Assembly: GCF_009996735.1 (NCBI RefSeq)
Contig: NZ_JAACYI010000017.1
Location: forward strand, 27,988 to 91,987
Origin: Cellulomonas sp. APG4
GTDB taxonomy: Bacteria; Actinomycetota; Actinomycetes; Actinomycetales; Cellulomonadaceae
Direction: 5' to 3'
Length of the DNA stretch: 64,000 bases
Position numbers and translations under genes: made by a program. Under the pieces are notes generated by a model. It was not told the origin of the DNA. It saw only the letters and a list, made by a program, of their open reading frames with translations, and did no database searches. Below, one piece after another: positions 25,729-35,220 of the stretch (the first letter of the stretch is position 1; every line of letters starts with the position of its first letter).

Positions 25729-27699
25729 ATGAGCCGTCCCGTCGCCCCCGCCCTGTCCGCCGCCCTCGAGAGCACGTACGCCGGGACCGCCGTCGGGCGC
25801 GTGCCCGACGGCGTGCTGCTCCCACCAGCGGTGCGGGCCGCGATCGAGGCAGCGCCGCGCGTCGTCGTTCCCGCGACCCGTGCCGAGCTGTACGCGCTCG
25901 CCCTGGGACCCGACTGCGGCCCGCGGTTCGACGTCGTCTACGACGCGGGTGGGCGCGCGGTGGTCGAGGCCGACGTGGTGCGCTGCCGCAACGGGATCGC
26001 GGTCAACTACCCCGAGGACTACATGCGCCGGCGCGACCCGGACTGCATGCGGATCGCGGACTCCCTGCCCACCGACAAGCCGCGCTACCGCGACGTCTAC
26101 GGCCACGACTTCGCGCCCGTCAAGGCCGAGACGCTCGACTGGCTCGCGGGTCAGGAGCTGGTGGTGGTGCCGTTCCGCGCCGGGGGCCCGCGGCTCGGCT
26201 CGCCGTCGCTCGCGGTGTGCCCGCTCAACGCCGCGTTCTTCGCGCTCGCGCTCGTGGACCTGCAGGGCTGGGTGACGTTCGACGAGCTCGAGACCCAGGT
26301 GGGCGCGTGGGAGCCGCGGTCGATCCTGTACGTCGCACCGCCGTTCCGGCACACGCACTTCGCGGGCCGGCAGGTGGTGGTGCACGACCGCTCCGAGACG
26401 CTGCACGAGGTGTTCGCCTACAACCTGTACCCGGGGCCGAGCGCCAAGAAGGGCGTGTTCTCGGTGCTGCTCGACATCGGCGAGCACGAGGGCTGGCTCA
26501 CCGCCCACGCGTCGTCGGTGCGCGTCACCACGCCGTACGAGAACGAGACCGTCGTGATGCACGAGGGCGCCTCGGGCGGCGGCAAGTCCGAGATGTGCCA
26601 GGAGCTCCGGCGGCGCGAGGACGGTCGGATCCTGCTCGGCACCAACGTGGTGACCGACGAGCCGTACGTCATCACGCTGGGCGAGACCAGCCGCCTCGAG
26701 CCCGTGACGGACGACATGACGCTGTGCCACCGCGACCTCCAGGCCGGCGACGGCACGCTCACGGTGGCCGACGCCGAGGACGGCTGGTTCGTGCGCGTCG
26801 ACAACCTCACCGAGTACGGGGAGGACGTGCACCTCGAGCGCGTGATCATCCACCCCGCCGAGCCGCTGGTCTTCTTCAACCTCCAGGGCATGCCGGACGC
26901 GACCGTGCTGCCGTGGGAGCACACGCTCGACTCGACCGGCAAGCCGTGCCCCAACCCGCGCGTCGTCGTGCCCCGCCGTCTGGTGCGCGACGTGGTGGAC
27001 GAGCCCGAGCAGGTGGACGTGCGGACGTTCGGCGTGCGGATGCCGGCGTGCACGCGCACGGCGCCGAGCTACGGGATCATGGGCATGATGCACCTGGTGC
27101 CACCGTCGGTGGCCTGGCTGTGGCGGCTCATCGCGCCGCGCGGGGACAAGAACCCGTCGATCGGTGAGAGCTCGGCGGACGCCGTCCTGGCGCACGGGGG
27201 CATGGTGGCCGAGGGGGTCGGCTCGTTCTGGCCGTTCTCGACCGGCACGCGCGTCGCGGCCGCGAACCTGCTGCTGCGGCAGATCGTCGACGCACCGCGC
27301 GTGCGGTACGTGCTCACGCCCAACCAGCACGTGGGCGCCTACCGCGTGGGTTTCGCGGCCGAGTGGCTCACGCGCGAGTACCTGGCCCGGCGCGGCGCCG
27401 GGCGCATCCGGCCCGAGCACCTGGTGCCGTCGCGGTGCCCGCTGTTCGGGTACACGCTGCGCGAGATGAAGATCGACGGGCAGCTCATCCGGCCCACGTT
27501 CCTGCGGCCCGACCAGCAGTCGCAGGTGGGCGAGGAGGCCTACGACGCGGGCGCCGCGATCCTCACGGGCTTCTTCAAGGCCGAGCTCGCGCCGTTCCTC
27601 ACGCCCGAGCTCGACCCGCTGGGCCGCGCGATCATCGAGGCCTGCCTCGCCGACGCGCCGGTGGACCGCTACGCCGAGCTCACCCCGATGCAGGCCTGA
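25729..27699 (+). CDS. DUF4914 family protein with HprK/PEPCK-like P-loop
   Basis: A 656-residue cytoplasmic protein beginning MSRPVAPALSAAL, matching the DUF4914 family as I recall it. Near residues 280-287 there is GASGGGKSEM, the style of P-loop used by HPr kinase and PEP carboxykinase rather than ordinary ATPases. Conserved-looking stretches flank it (KKGVFSVLLDIGEHEGWL, FFNLQGMPDATVLPWEH). The ATG at 25729 has GAGGAG upstream. It is a single gene. A phosphotransfer role is inferred from the P-loop only. Confidence 0.8.
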   Translation: MSRPVAPALSAALESTYAGTAVGRVPDGVLLPPAVRAAIEAAPRVVVPATRAELYALALGPDCGPRFDVVYDAGGRAVVEADVVRCRNGIAVNYPEDYMRRRDPDCMRIADSLPTDKPRYRDVYGHDFAPVKAETLDWLAGQELVVVPFRAGGPRLGSPSLAVCPLNAAFFALALVDLQGWVTFDELETQVGAWEPRSILYVAPPFRHTHFAGRQVVVHDRSETLHEVFAYNLYPGPSAKKGVFSVLLDIGEHEGWLTAHASSVRVTTPYENETVVMHEGASGGGKSEMCQELRRREDGRILLGTNVVTDEPYVITLGETSRLEPVTDDMTLCHRDLQAGDGTLTVADAEDGWFVRVDNLTEYGEDVHLERVIIHPAEPLVFFNLQGMPDATVLPWEHTLDSTGKPCPNPRVVVPRRLVRDVVDEPEQVDVRTFGVRMPACTRTAPSYGIMGMMHLVPPSVAWLWRLIAPRGDKNPSIGESSADAVLAHGGMVAEGVGSFWPFSTGTRVAAANLLLRQIVDAPRVRYVLTPNQHVGAYRVGFAAEWLTREYLARRGAGRIRPEHLVPSRCPLFGYTLREMKIDGQLIRPTFLRPDQQSQVGEEAYDAGAAILTGFFKAELAPFLTPELDPLGRAIIEACLADAPVDRYAELTPMQA

Positions 27700-27761
27700 C
27701 CGGCCCCGCGCGCCCTTCGCGCCCGTCGTCGCCGTCGCCCGTCACGCGGCCCCTCCCCGCC

Positions 27762-27830
27762 GGCGAGTTCGCACACCCGCATCGAGTTCGCACGCCCCAC
27801 AGTGCGAACTCGATGCAGGAGTGCGATCTC
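27762..27830. repeat. Two-forward/two-reverse dispersed repeat, locus C
   Basis: CGAGTTCGCAC occurs at about 27764-27774 and 27783-27793. The reverse complement follows at 27802-27812 and, with changes, at 27820-27830. It sits between two convergent genes, DUF4914 and a membrane protein. Confidence 0.85.
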
Positions 27831-27864
27831 AGCCAGGCGGCGGGCAGGACCCGCAGGTGGGGCC

Positions 27865-28521
27865 TCAGGCGTGGGGGTGGTCGTGCGGTTCCACGGGCGG
27901 GGCGTCGGGGCCGCCGGGGCCGCGGTGCGCGGACGCCGTCGGCGCGGGCGCCGCGTCGCCGTCGGGCACGGGGTGCGCGGGCTCGCGGGTGAGCCAGCCG
28001 TCGATGACCTCGAGGCTCGCGACCCGCTCGGCCGGTCCCGCCGCGACGCGGGCCGCGACCTGCCCGAAGACGGCGCACCCGGCCAGGGTCAGCACGCCGA
28101 CGACGGCGGTCACGGCGGCGAGGGAGGGCGGGGCTTCTGCACCGCGCGCCGCACCCCACACGAGCAGGACGACGGCCGAGCCGCCCCATGCCGTCGCGAG
28201 CGCGGCCAGCACCGGAGCGCCGGTCCGCCGGCGCGGGAGCAGCCTGCGCGCGACCCCGAGCAGGCCCACCGCCCACGTGGCGCCGCCCACCAGCACGCCG
28301 ACCACCCCACCGACGAGCGCGGGCGTCTCGGGCAGCTCGAGCAGGGCGAGCGTGAAGAGCAGGCCGGTCCACTCGTCGTCGGCCTCGGGCTCGGTGAACG
28401 GCACGGGCTCGACGAGGGACGCCGCCCACGCGCCCACGAGCGCGCCGACAGCGACGCCGATGGCGAGCACGAGCAGCGCGAGCGCGGCGGCGCGCCACCG
28501 CACGGTCTGACGACGTTCCAC
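27865..28521 (-). CDS. Hypothetical membrane protein
   Basis: A 218-residue protein with four or five hydrophobic segments (the first at about residues 9-33) and a hydrophilic, His/Pro-rich C-terminal tail ending in PHDHPHA. I recognise no family. The His-rich tail might bind metal, but this is speculation. Frame and codon use look normal. Confidence 0.7.
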   Translation of the reverse strand: MERRQTVRWRAAALALLVLAIGVAVGALVGAWAASLVEPVPFTEPEADDEWTGLLFTLALLELPETPALVGGVVGVLVGGATWAVGLLGVARRLLPRRRTGAPVLAALATAWGGSAVVLLVWGAARGAEAPPSLAAVTAVVGVLTLAGCAVFGQVAARVAAGPAERVASLEVIDGWLTREPAHPVPDGDAAPAPTASAHRGPGGPDAPPVEPHDHPHA

Positions 28522-28689
28522 GGCTCTCCTCGGCAGGGGGCCTCCACCCTCTCACCCGACCGCCCGCGCTCCCACCCTCCCGCCCGACCCGGCCCGCCAC
28601 CGGCGGCACCGCCACCGGCACCGGCGCGGGAGGGGGCGGGCGAGGGCGGGGGAAGCGCGAGCGCGGATGCGGGGGGCGAGTGTGCGGCC

Positions 28690-28695
28690 TAGCGT
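28690..28695 (+). promoter_or_regulatory. Candidate leaderless -10 element
   Basis: TAGCGT ends 6 nt before the ATG at 28702, with the spacer CGGGGG also seen before the methyltransferase at 21816. Confidence 0.55.
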
Positions 28696-28701
28696 CGGGG
28701 G

Positions 28702-29919
28702 ATGCCCGAGCTCCATGTGCTGTACGCGGTGCTGGGTGGGTCGGCCGTGGCGCTCGCGCTCGTGAGCCGGCGGCTGCGCGAGGCCCCGGTGAGCGAACCG
28801 CTGGTCGCCCTCGTGCTCGGCGTGCTGCTGGGGCCCGCGGCCCTCGGCTGGTTCGTCGTGAGCCCCGAGGCGCGCGACGTGGTGCTGCTCGAGGGCTCGC
28901 GCCTCCTCCTGGCGGCCTCCGTGATGGCGGCCGCGCTCCGCTTCCGCGCTCGCGACCTGCGCGACGTGGTGCGCCCCGTCGCGATCCTGCTCGCCGTCGC
29001 GATGCCCCTCGCCGCCGTCGTGACGGGCGCGCTGACGCTGCTGCTCGGGCTCCCCCTGGCCCTCGCGGCGGTGGTCGGCGCGTGCATGTCGCCCACCGAC
29101 CCGGTGCTCGCGGCCTCGGTCGTGACGGGGGAACCCGCCGAGCGTGACCTGCCCGGACGCGTGCGCCGCATGCTGACCGTCGAGAGCGGGGCCAATGACG
29201 GGCTCGCCCTCGCGCTCGTGGGTGTCGCTGTCGCCGCCGCGCTGCCGGGGAGCGGGCTCGGCGACGCGCTCGGACGCGTGACGTGGGAGGTGCTCGGCGG
29301 CACGGCGATCGGCCTCGCGCTCGGCGTCCTCACCGCACGGGCCACGCGCCGCGCCACGGTGGACCGTGCGCTCGAGGCCGGGCCCGAGCTCGTGCTGACC
29401 CTGCTGCTCGCCCTCGGGACTCTCGGGATCGCGCGCGTGGCCCACACCGGCGGCGTGCTCGCCGTGTTCATCGCGGGCCTCGCCTACAACGCGGTGCTCG
29501 AGCGCGGCGGCAGAGCGGCCGACGAGGAGCGCTCGACCCAGGACCGCGTGGACGAGGCGATCAACCGCTACGCGGTGCTGCCGCTGTTCGTGGTGCTCGG
29601 CGCCACGGTGCCGTGGTCGGGCTGGGCCGCGCTGGGGCCGGCCGCGATCGCCGTCGTCGTCGGGGTGCTGCTGCTGCGACGGCTTCCGCTGGTGCTGCTG
29701 CTGGCGCGGCCGCTCGGGCTGCGGCCGCGCGACGCCGTGTTCGCGGGCTGGTTCGGGCCGATGGGCGTGAGCGCCGTGTTCTATCTCGCGCACGCACGGC
29801 ACGAGGGCCTCACCGACCCGACCCTGGACGCCGTCGGCACCCTGCTGATCGCCGCGAGCGTGGTCGTGTTCGGCCTCACGGGTAGCCCGGCTCGCCGCGC
29901 CTACGCCCGCCTTCCCTGA
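28702..29919 (+). CDS. Cation/proton antiporter (CPA1 family)
   Basis: A 405-residue protein with about twelve hydrophobic segments. GACMSPTDPVLAASVV and VESGANDGLALALVG carry the TDP and ND motifs that bind Na+/K+/H+ in CPA1 antiporters. No cytoplasmic C-terminal regulatory domain is present. It exchanges monovalent cations for protons, contributing to pH and salt tolerance. Confidence 0.9.
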   Translation: MPELHVLYAVLGGSAVALALVSRRLREAPVSEPLVALVLGVLLGPAALGWFVVSPEARDVVLLEGSRLLLAASVMAAALRFRARDLRDVVRPVAILLAVAMPLAAVVTGALTLLLGLPLALAAVVGACMSPTDPVLAASVVTGEPAERDLPGRVRRMLTVESGANDGLALALVGVAVAAALPGSGLGDALGRVTWEVLGGTAIGLALGVLTARATRRATVDRALEAGPELVLTLLLALGTLGIARVAHTGGVLAVFIAGLAYNAVLERGGRAADEERSTQDRVDEAINRYAVLPLFVVLGATVPWSGWAALGPAAIAVVVGVLLLRRLPLVLLLARPLGLRPRDAVFAGWFGPMGVSAVFYLAHARHEGLTDPTLDAVGTLLIAASVVVFGLTGSPARRAYARLP

Positions 29920-29966
29920 CCCCGCTCCGCCCCCGGCGCTCCCGCCCCTGCCCCACCCCCAGTCCC

Positions 29967-30039
29967 CCGAGGTCGCCACCTGGCGCCGAGGTCGTCGCTC
30001 GCGCCCGGCGATCTCGGCGCGGAGCGGCGACCTCGGCGC
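29967..30039. repeat. Two-forward/two-reverse dispersed repeat, locus B
   Basis: CCGAGGTCGCCA near 29967-29978 and GCCGAGGTCGTCG near 29985-29997 are followed by reverse-complement arms GGCGATCTCGGC near 30007 and GGCGACCTCGGC near 30026. The word is the same as at locus A. Confidence 0.85.
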
Positions 30040-30076
30040 CTTGAGGGGGTGGGGGGAGGACCAGGGTCTTGTCGGC

Positions 30077-30106
30077 GATGCGTTGGCGATATATCGTGAG
30101 TGCATC
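30077..30106. promoter_or_regulatory. PadR-type operator dyad
   Basis: A 30-bp dyad with CGATATATCG (30087-30096) exactly at its centre and GATGC/GCATC at its ends. It lies 18 bp before the padR ATG. AT-rich ATAT-centred dyads are typical PadR sites, so autoregulation is likely. Confidence 0.7.
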
Positions 30107-30123
30107 AACGACAGGAGATCATC

Positions 30124-30843
30124 ATGAGGAACCATGACTTCGGCCCCGGGTCGGTTCGCGGCGAGCGCCGCTTCCGGCTCGAGGGCGACGACGAGCGCGG
30201 CATGCGCGGGCACCGCGGACGGCGTGGCCACGGCCCCGGTTGGGGCGGGCGCGGTCGCGGCCGCGAGGACGACGGCCCCGACGGCGCCCCCTTCGAGGGA
30301 CCGCCGTTCGGTGGCCCCCCGTTCGGGCCTGGCTTCGGCGGCCCGCCGTTCGGACCTGGTGGCCCGCGCGGCCGCGGCAGGGGTGGCCGGGGGCGCGCCC
30401 GCGGCGACGTCCGCGCCGCGATCCTGCTGCTGCTCGACGAGCAGCCGCGCCACGGCTACGAGCTGATCCAGGAGATCGGCGAGCGCAGCCAGGGCACCTG
30501 GACACCCAGCCCCGGGTCCGTCTACCCGACCCTCCAGGCGCTCGCGGACGAGGGGCTCGTGACCGTCGAGCCCGTCGAGGGCCGACGCACCGCGTCGCTC
30601 ACGCCCGACGGCGTCGCGTACGTCGCCGAGCACCGCGAGCGGCTGGGCACGCCCTGGACGGCGGGCGCCGGCGACACGTCGGTCCACGCCTTGCGCACCG
30701 AGGTGCTCGCGGTGAAGGACGCCGCGATGCAGGTGGCGCGGGTGGGCACGCCGGCCCAGCAGGCCGCCGCGGTCGAGGCGCTCACCTCCGCGCGCAAGGC
30801 GCTCTACCGCCTGCTCGCCGAGGACGACGCCCCGGAGGCCTGA
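30124..30843 (+). CDS. PadR-family transcriptional regulator with Gly/Pro-rich N-terminus
   Basis: A 239-residue protein. Residues 1-~95 are low-complexity Gly/Pro/Arg (FGGPPFGPG-type repeats). From about 100 comes the PadR winged helix (RAAILLLLDEQPRHGYELI, SPGSVYPTLQALADEGLV). The C-terminal helical part should dimerise. CAGGAGATCATC precedes the ATG at 30124. The RG-rich N-terminus may bind nucleic acid. A dyad operator upstream suggests self-control. Neighbouring mmsA is convergent, so the target is unclear. Confidence 0.9.
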   Translation: MRNHDFGPGSVRGERRFRLEGDDERGMRGHRGRRGHGPGWGGRGRGREDDGPDGAPFEGPPFGGPPFGPGFGGPPFGPGGPRGRGRGGRGRARGDVRAAILLLLDEQPRHGYELIQEIGERSQGTWTPSPGSVYPTLQALADEGLVTVEPVEGRRTASLTPDGVAYVAEHRERLGTPWTAGAGDTSVHALRTEVLAVKDAAMQVARVGTPAQQAAAVEALTSARKALYRLLAEDDAPEA

Positions 30844-30846
30844 GAC

Positions 30847-30884
30847 GCCGTCGGGCGGGAGGTGCTCGCCTCCCGCCCGACGGC
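30847..30884. terminator. Strong bidirectional hairpin
   Basis: GCCGTCGGGCGGGAGG and its exact complement form a 16-bp perfect stem with a 6-nt loop. It fills the whole gap between convergent padR and mmsA stops. Confidence 0.85.
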
Positions 30885-32381
<1,497 letters not shown>

Positions 32382-32473
32382 CGCCCCTCCGTCCGCAGGC
32401 GCCGACACCGTCGTCGACCCGTCCAGCATCCAGCACCCGCCCCACCCACCGGAACCCCCGCCCAGCACCACTG

Positions 32474-32507
32474 CGCCCAAAGGTTCGAAGGCGAACCTCT
32501 GCGCGGG
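32474..32507 (-). repeat. 34-bp hairpin repeat, copy 2
   Basis: Exact reverse complement of 21743-21776. Relative to mmsA it has the same orientation as copy 1 has to its downstream gene. About a dozen bases before it (GTTCAG-ACG) are also similar between copies. Confidence 0.9.
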
Positions 32508-32652
32508 TGGGCTCGTCCTGAACCACCACATCCGCACGGGAGCTCGCACCTGCACCGTCGCCTCGCTCACCGCGGGACCCGATGAGATCGCACCGTCGGT
32601 CGTGTCAGACCCCTGCGGAAGCATCGCGACCCCGCTCACACCAGGAGCCCAC

Positions 32653-34032
32653 ATGTCCGCACCCGCCGGCACCGAACGGTTCCCCGTCGACACCCTGCGC
32701 ACGCGACTGTCGGGTCGCGTGCTCATCCCGGGCGATCCCGAGTACGACGACGCCCGCCTGATCGCGCTGGGCGGTCTGGACCCCAGTCCCGCAGCGATCG
32801 CGCGTCCGGTCCACGACGACGACGTCGCGGCCGTGGTCTCGTTCGCCCGTGAGCACGGGGTGCCGCTCGCCGTGCGCGGCGGCGGGCACAGCGGCGCAGC
32901 GCACGGCACCGTGAACGACGGTCTGGTGCTGGACCTGCGAGACATGACGGCGCTCGACGTCGACGCGGACGCGCGCACCGTGTGGGCAGATGCGGGCCTC
33001 ACCGCGGGCGACGTGACAAAGGCACTGAGCCCGTACGGCCTCGCGGTCGGGTTCGGCGACACCGCGACGGTCGGCATCGGAGGCATCACGCTCGGCGGGG
33101 GTGTCGGCTTCCTCTCACGCAGGTACGGGCTCACGATCGACAACCTGCTCGCGGCCGACGTCGTGACGGCGGACGGTCAGGTGCGGCGCGTCAGCGCGGA
33201 CCACGAGCCCGAGCTGTTCTGGGGCATCCGGGGTGGCGGCGGCAACTTCGGTGTCGTGACCCGGTTCCAGCTCCGGCTTGAGGCGATCTCGCAGGTGGTC
33301 GGCGGCATGTTGCTGCTGCGCGCGACCTCCGAGGCGCTCGCCGCCGTGATGGTCGCCGCCCAGAACTCCCCCGAGGAGCTGTCGCCCATCGTCAACGTGA
33401 TGCCCTGCCCGCCCATCCCCGGCGTGCCGGCCGAGCACCACGGAACGCTCGTGATCATGTGCGAGCTGTGCGCCGTCGGCTCCACGGCCGACGGCGAGGC
33501 TGCGGTCGCGCCGTTCCGCGCCGCCGGCGAGGTGCTGCTCGACGGCGTCGCCCCGCGTCCGTACGCCGAGCTGTTCGCCGAGGAGGGCCCGGCGTTCCGG
33601 CCGGTCGTGAGAGGGACGTCGCTCTTCCTCGACGCGGTGGACGCCGATCTCGCGGTCGCGATCATGGAGAGGCTCGAAGCCGCCGACGGCATGCGCGTCG
33701 TGCAGCTGCGGCCGCTGGGCGGGGCGATCGCGCGCGTCCCGGCCGACGCCACCGCGTACGCCCACCGGGACCGCAGGCTCATGGGCTACGTCGCGGCCAT
33801 CCTTGGCCCCGGCGAGGACGCCCAGGGGCCGAGCGACTGGGTGGCCGGCACCGCCGACCTGCTCAGGCAGGGCGACGACGGCGTGTATGTGAACTTCCTC
33901 TTCGACGAGGGCCACGAGCGCGTGCGCGCGGCCTACCCCGGCGCCACCTGGGACCGGCTCACCGCGCTCAAGGCTCGGGTGGACCCGACGAACCTCTTCC
34001 GCCGCAACCAGAACATCCCGCCCGCGCGCTGA
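32653..34032 (+). CDS. FAD-binding oxidoreductase (BBE/GOOX-like)
   Basis: A 459-residue VAO-type flavoenzyme. LAVRGGGHSGAAHGTVNDG holds the histidine that links FAD covalently. The second anchor, usually GLTCDN, reads GLTIDN here, so single covalent attachment is expected. The C-terminus NLFRRNQNIPPA is the BBE motif. Such enzymes oxidise sugars, oligosaccharides or alkaloid-like alcohols with O2 or another acceptor. There is no signal peptide. The ATG at 32653 has CAGGAG upstream. Confidence 0.9.
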   Translation: MSAPAGTERFPVDTLRTRLSGRVLIPGDPEYDDARLIALGGLDPSPAAIARPVHDDDVAAVVSFAREHGVPLAVRGGGHSGAAHGTVNDGLVLDLRDMTALDVDADARTVWADAGLTAGDVTKALSPYGLAVGFGDTATVGIGGITLGGGVGFLSRRYGLTIDNLLAADVVTADGQVRRVSADHEPELFWGIRGGGGNFGVVTRFQLRLEAISQVVGGMLLLRATSEALAAVMVAAQNSPEELSPIVNVMPCPPIPGVPAEHHGTLVIMCELCAVGSTADGEAAVAPFRAAGEVLLDGVAPRPYAELFAEEGPAFRPVVRGTSLFLDAVDADLAVAIMERLEAADGMRVVQLRPLGGAIARVPADATAYAHRDRRLMGYVAAILGPGEDAQGPSDWVAGTADLLRQGDDGVYVNFLFDEGHERVRAAYPGATWDRLTALKARVDPTNLFRRNQNIPPAR

Positions 34033-34359
34033 CCGCGGCGTCGTCTCGCCCGGCGGACGGCCTCTTCTGCCGGGCACGTCGCGCTGCTTCGATCACCCCA
34101 TGACCCGCGGACGCCTGGTGAGCAGCGCGCTCACCCGTGCCCGCGTCTCGCTCCGGCGTCGAATGCCCTAGGGCGCGCGCCGTCCCCTCGCACGATCCCG
34201 ACCGCCCGGCCCTGCCGTGCGCGCCGTCGTCGTCGTGCAGGTGCTCCCTCGAGCCACGGCCGCGCCCGCTCCGCGACGGCCGACCCACGTCGCGCCGTCG
34301 GTGCGCGCCGTCGTCGTGCGCGCGACCCCAGGACGACTCGACACCCAGGAGCAACCACC
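34033..34359. other. Gene-free spacer before the OsmC gene
   Basis: No supported gene. A 23-codon frame (34100-34168) lacks a good ribosome-binding site. Short direct repeats of a GTCGTCGTGC-like word occur near 34226 and 34308. No promoter is obvious. Confidence 0.5.
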
Positions 34360-34914
34360 ATGAGCACCACCACGACCAGCAGCAGCACCACCCTCGCGGC
34401 CGACCGTGAGGAGCGCCTCGGCGCGATCATCTCCGCCACCACGAGCGCCGTCGGCGAGGACCCGACGCGCGCGGCGGTGCAGTTCACCGCGACGGGCTCC
34501 GCGACCGGCTCGGTCGCCACCGACGTCCGCACCCGGCAGCACGCGTTCGTCGTCGACGAGCCCGCCTCGCTCGGTGGCGACGACTCCGCCACCAACCCGG
34601 TCGAGTACGCACTCGGCGCGCTCATCGGCTGCCAGGTGGTGACGTACCGGTTCTGGGCCACGCGCCTGGGCATCCGGGTCGACGACGTGCAGATCGAGGC
34701 GGTGGGCGACCTCGACGTGCGCGGCTTCTTCGGGCTCGACGACGGCGTGCGGCCGGGCTTCGGCGAGATCCGCCTCGACGTGCAGCTCACCGGCCCGGAG
34801 ACGGCCGAGCGCTACGCCGAGCTGCACGCGGCCGTCGACGCGCACTGCCCGGTGCTCGACCTGTTCACGGCCGAGACACCGGTCACCACGACGGTCCGCA
34901 CCGCCACGGCCTGA
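34360..34914 (+). CDS. OsmC family protein
   Basis: A 184-residue protein. VDEPASLGGDDSATNPVEY, LGALIGCQVVTYRFWATR with a cysteine, and AHCPVLDLF with a second cysteine match OsmC/Ohr-like peroxide reductases and YhfA-type members. It probably detoxifies organic hydroperoxides or reactive sulfur. Ser/Thr repeats at the N-terminus (TTTTSSSTT) are likely disordered. Confidence 0.88.
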   Translation: MSTTTTSSSTTLAADREERLGAIISATTSAVGEDPTRAAVQFTATGSATGSVATDVRTRQHAFVVDEPASLGGDDSATNPVEYALGALIGCQVVTYRFWATRLGIRVDDVQIEAVGDLDVRGFFGLDDGVRPGFGEIRLDVQLTGPETAERYAELHAAVDAHCPVLDLFTAETPVTTTVRTATA

Positions 34915-34919
34915 ACCGC

Positions 34920-34994
34920 CCCAGGCGCAGACGACGACGCCCGCGGCGCTCCCCCACCGGAGCGTCGCGGGCGTCGTCGTGCGGGGCGCCTGGG
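34920..34994. terminator. Long bidirectional hairpin
   Basis: Nested stems: an outer CCAGGCGC/GCGCCTGG pair and an inner ~21-bp near-perfect stem (34931-34951 with 34960-34980). It separates the convergent osmC and the 32-residue ORF. Confidence 0.8.
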
Positions 34995-35004
34995 CCCCGC
35001 GGGA

Positions 35005-35103
35005 TCAGATGCGGGTGCGGCGCGGGTTGCTCACCGACGTGGTGCGGATGGTCCCGGCCGCCTCGCGGGCGTCGACGGCGGTCTCGCTGTGCTGCTCGTT
35101 CAT
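35005..35103 (-). CDS. Small protein, 32 residues
   Basis: MNEQHSETAVDAREAAG begins this short frame and SNPRRTRI ends it. An excellent ribosome-binding site (GAGGAGG) lies 6 nt before the ATG, so it is probably translated although very short. It is charged with no membrane segment. A GATATC-centred dyad lies about 30 bp upstream. I recognise no family. Confidence 0.6.
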   Translation of the reverse strand: MNEQHSETAVDAREAAGTIRTTSVSNPRRTRI

Positions 35104-35132
35104 ACGAACCTCCTCGATCGACGGGCGCGGTC

Positions 35133-35146
35133 TCTTGATATCGAGA
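35133..35146. promoter_or_regulatory. Imperfect palindrome TCTTGATATCGAGA
   Basis: A 14-bp dyad with one mismatched pair, centred on GATATC, between the divergent 32-residue ORF and the hypothetical gene at 35221. MarR-like regulators often use such sites; no regulator is assigned. Confidence 0.5.
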
Positions 35147-35220
35147 CATCTTGCGTCACTCCGTCAGATTCCGCACCCGGCGGAGCAAGAGACATACGTC
35201 ACACCTCGAGGTGTGACAGG

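Noticed and set aside
34100..34168. 23-codon frame as a possible leader peptide for the OsmC gene
   Set aside because: No ribosome-binding site, no cysteine or other control-codon run, and no attenuator hairpin next to it.
34168..34845. 225-codon minus-strand frame in the OsmC region
   Set aside because: Antisense to the well-supported OsmC gene; no domain seen.
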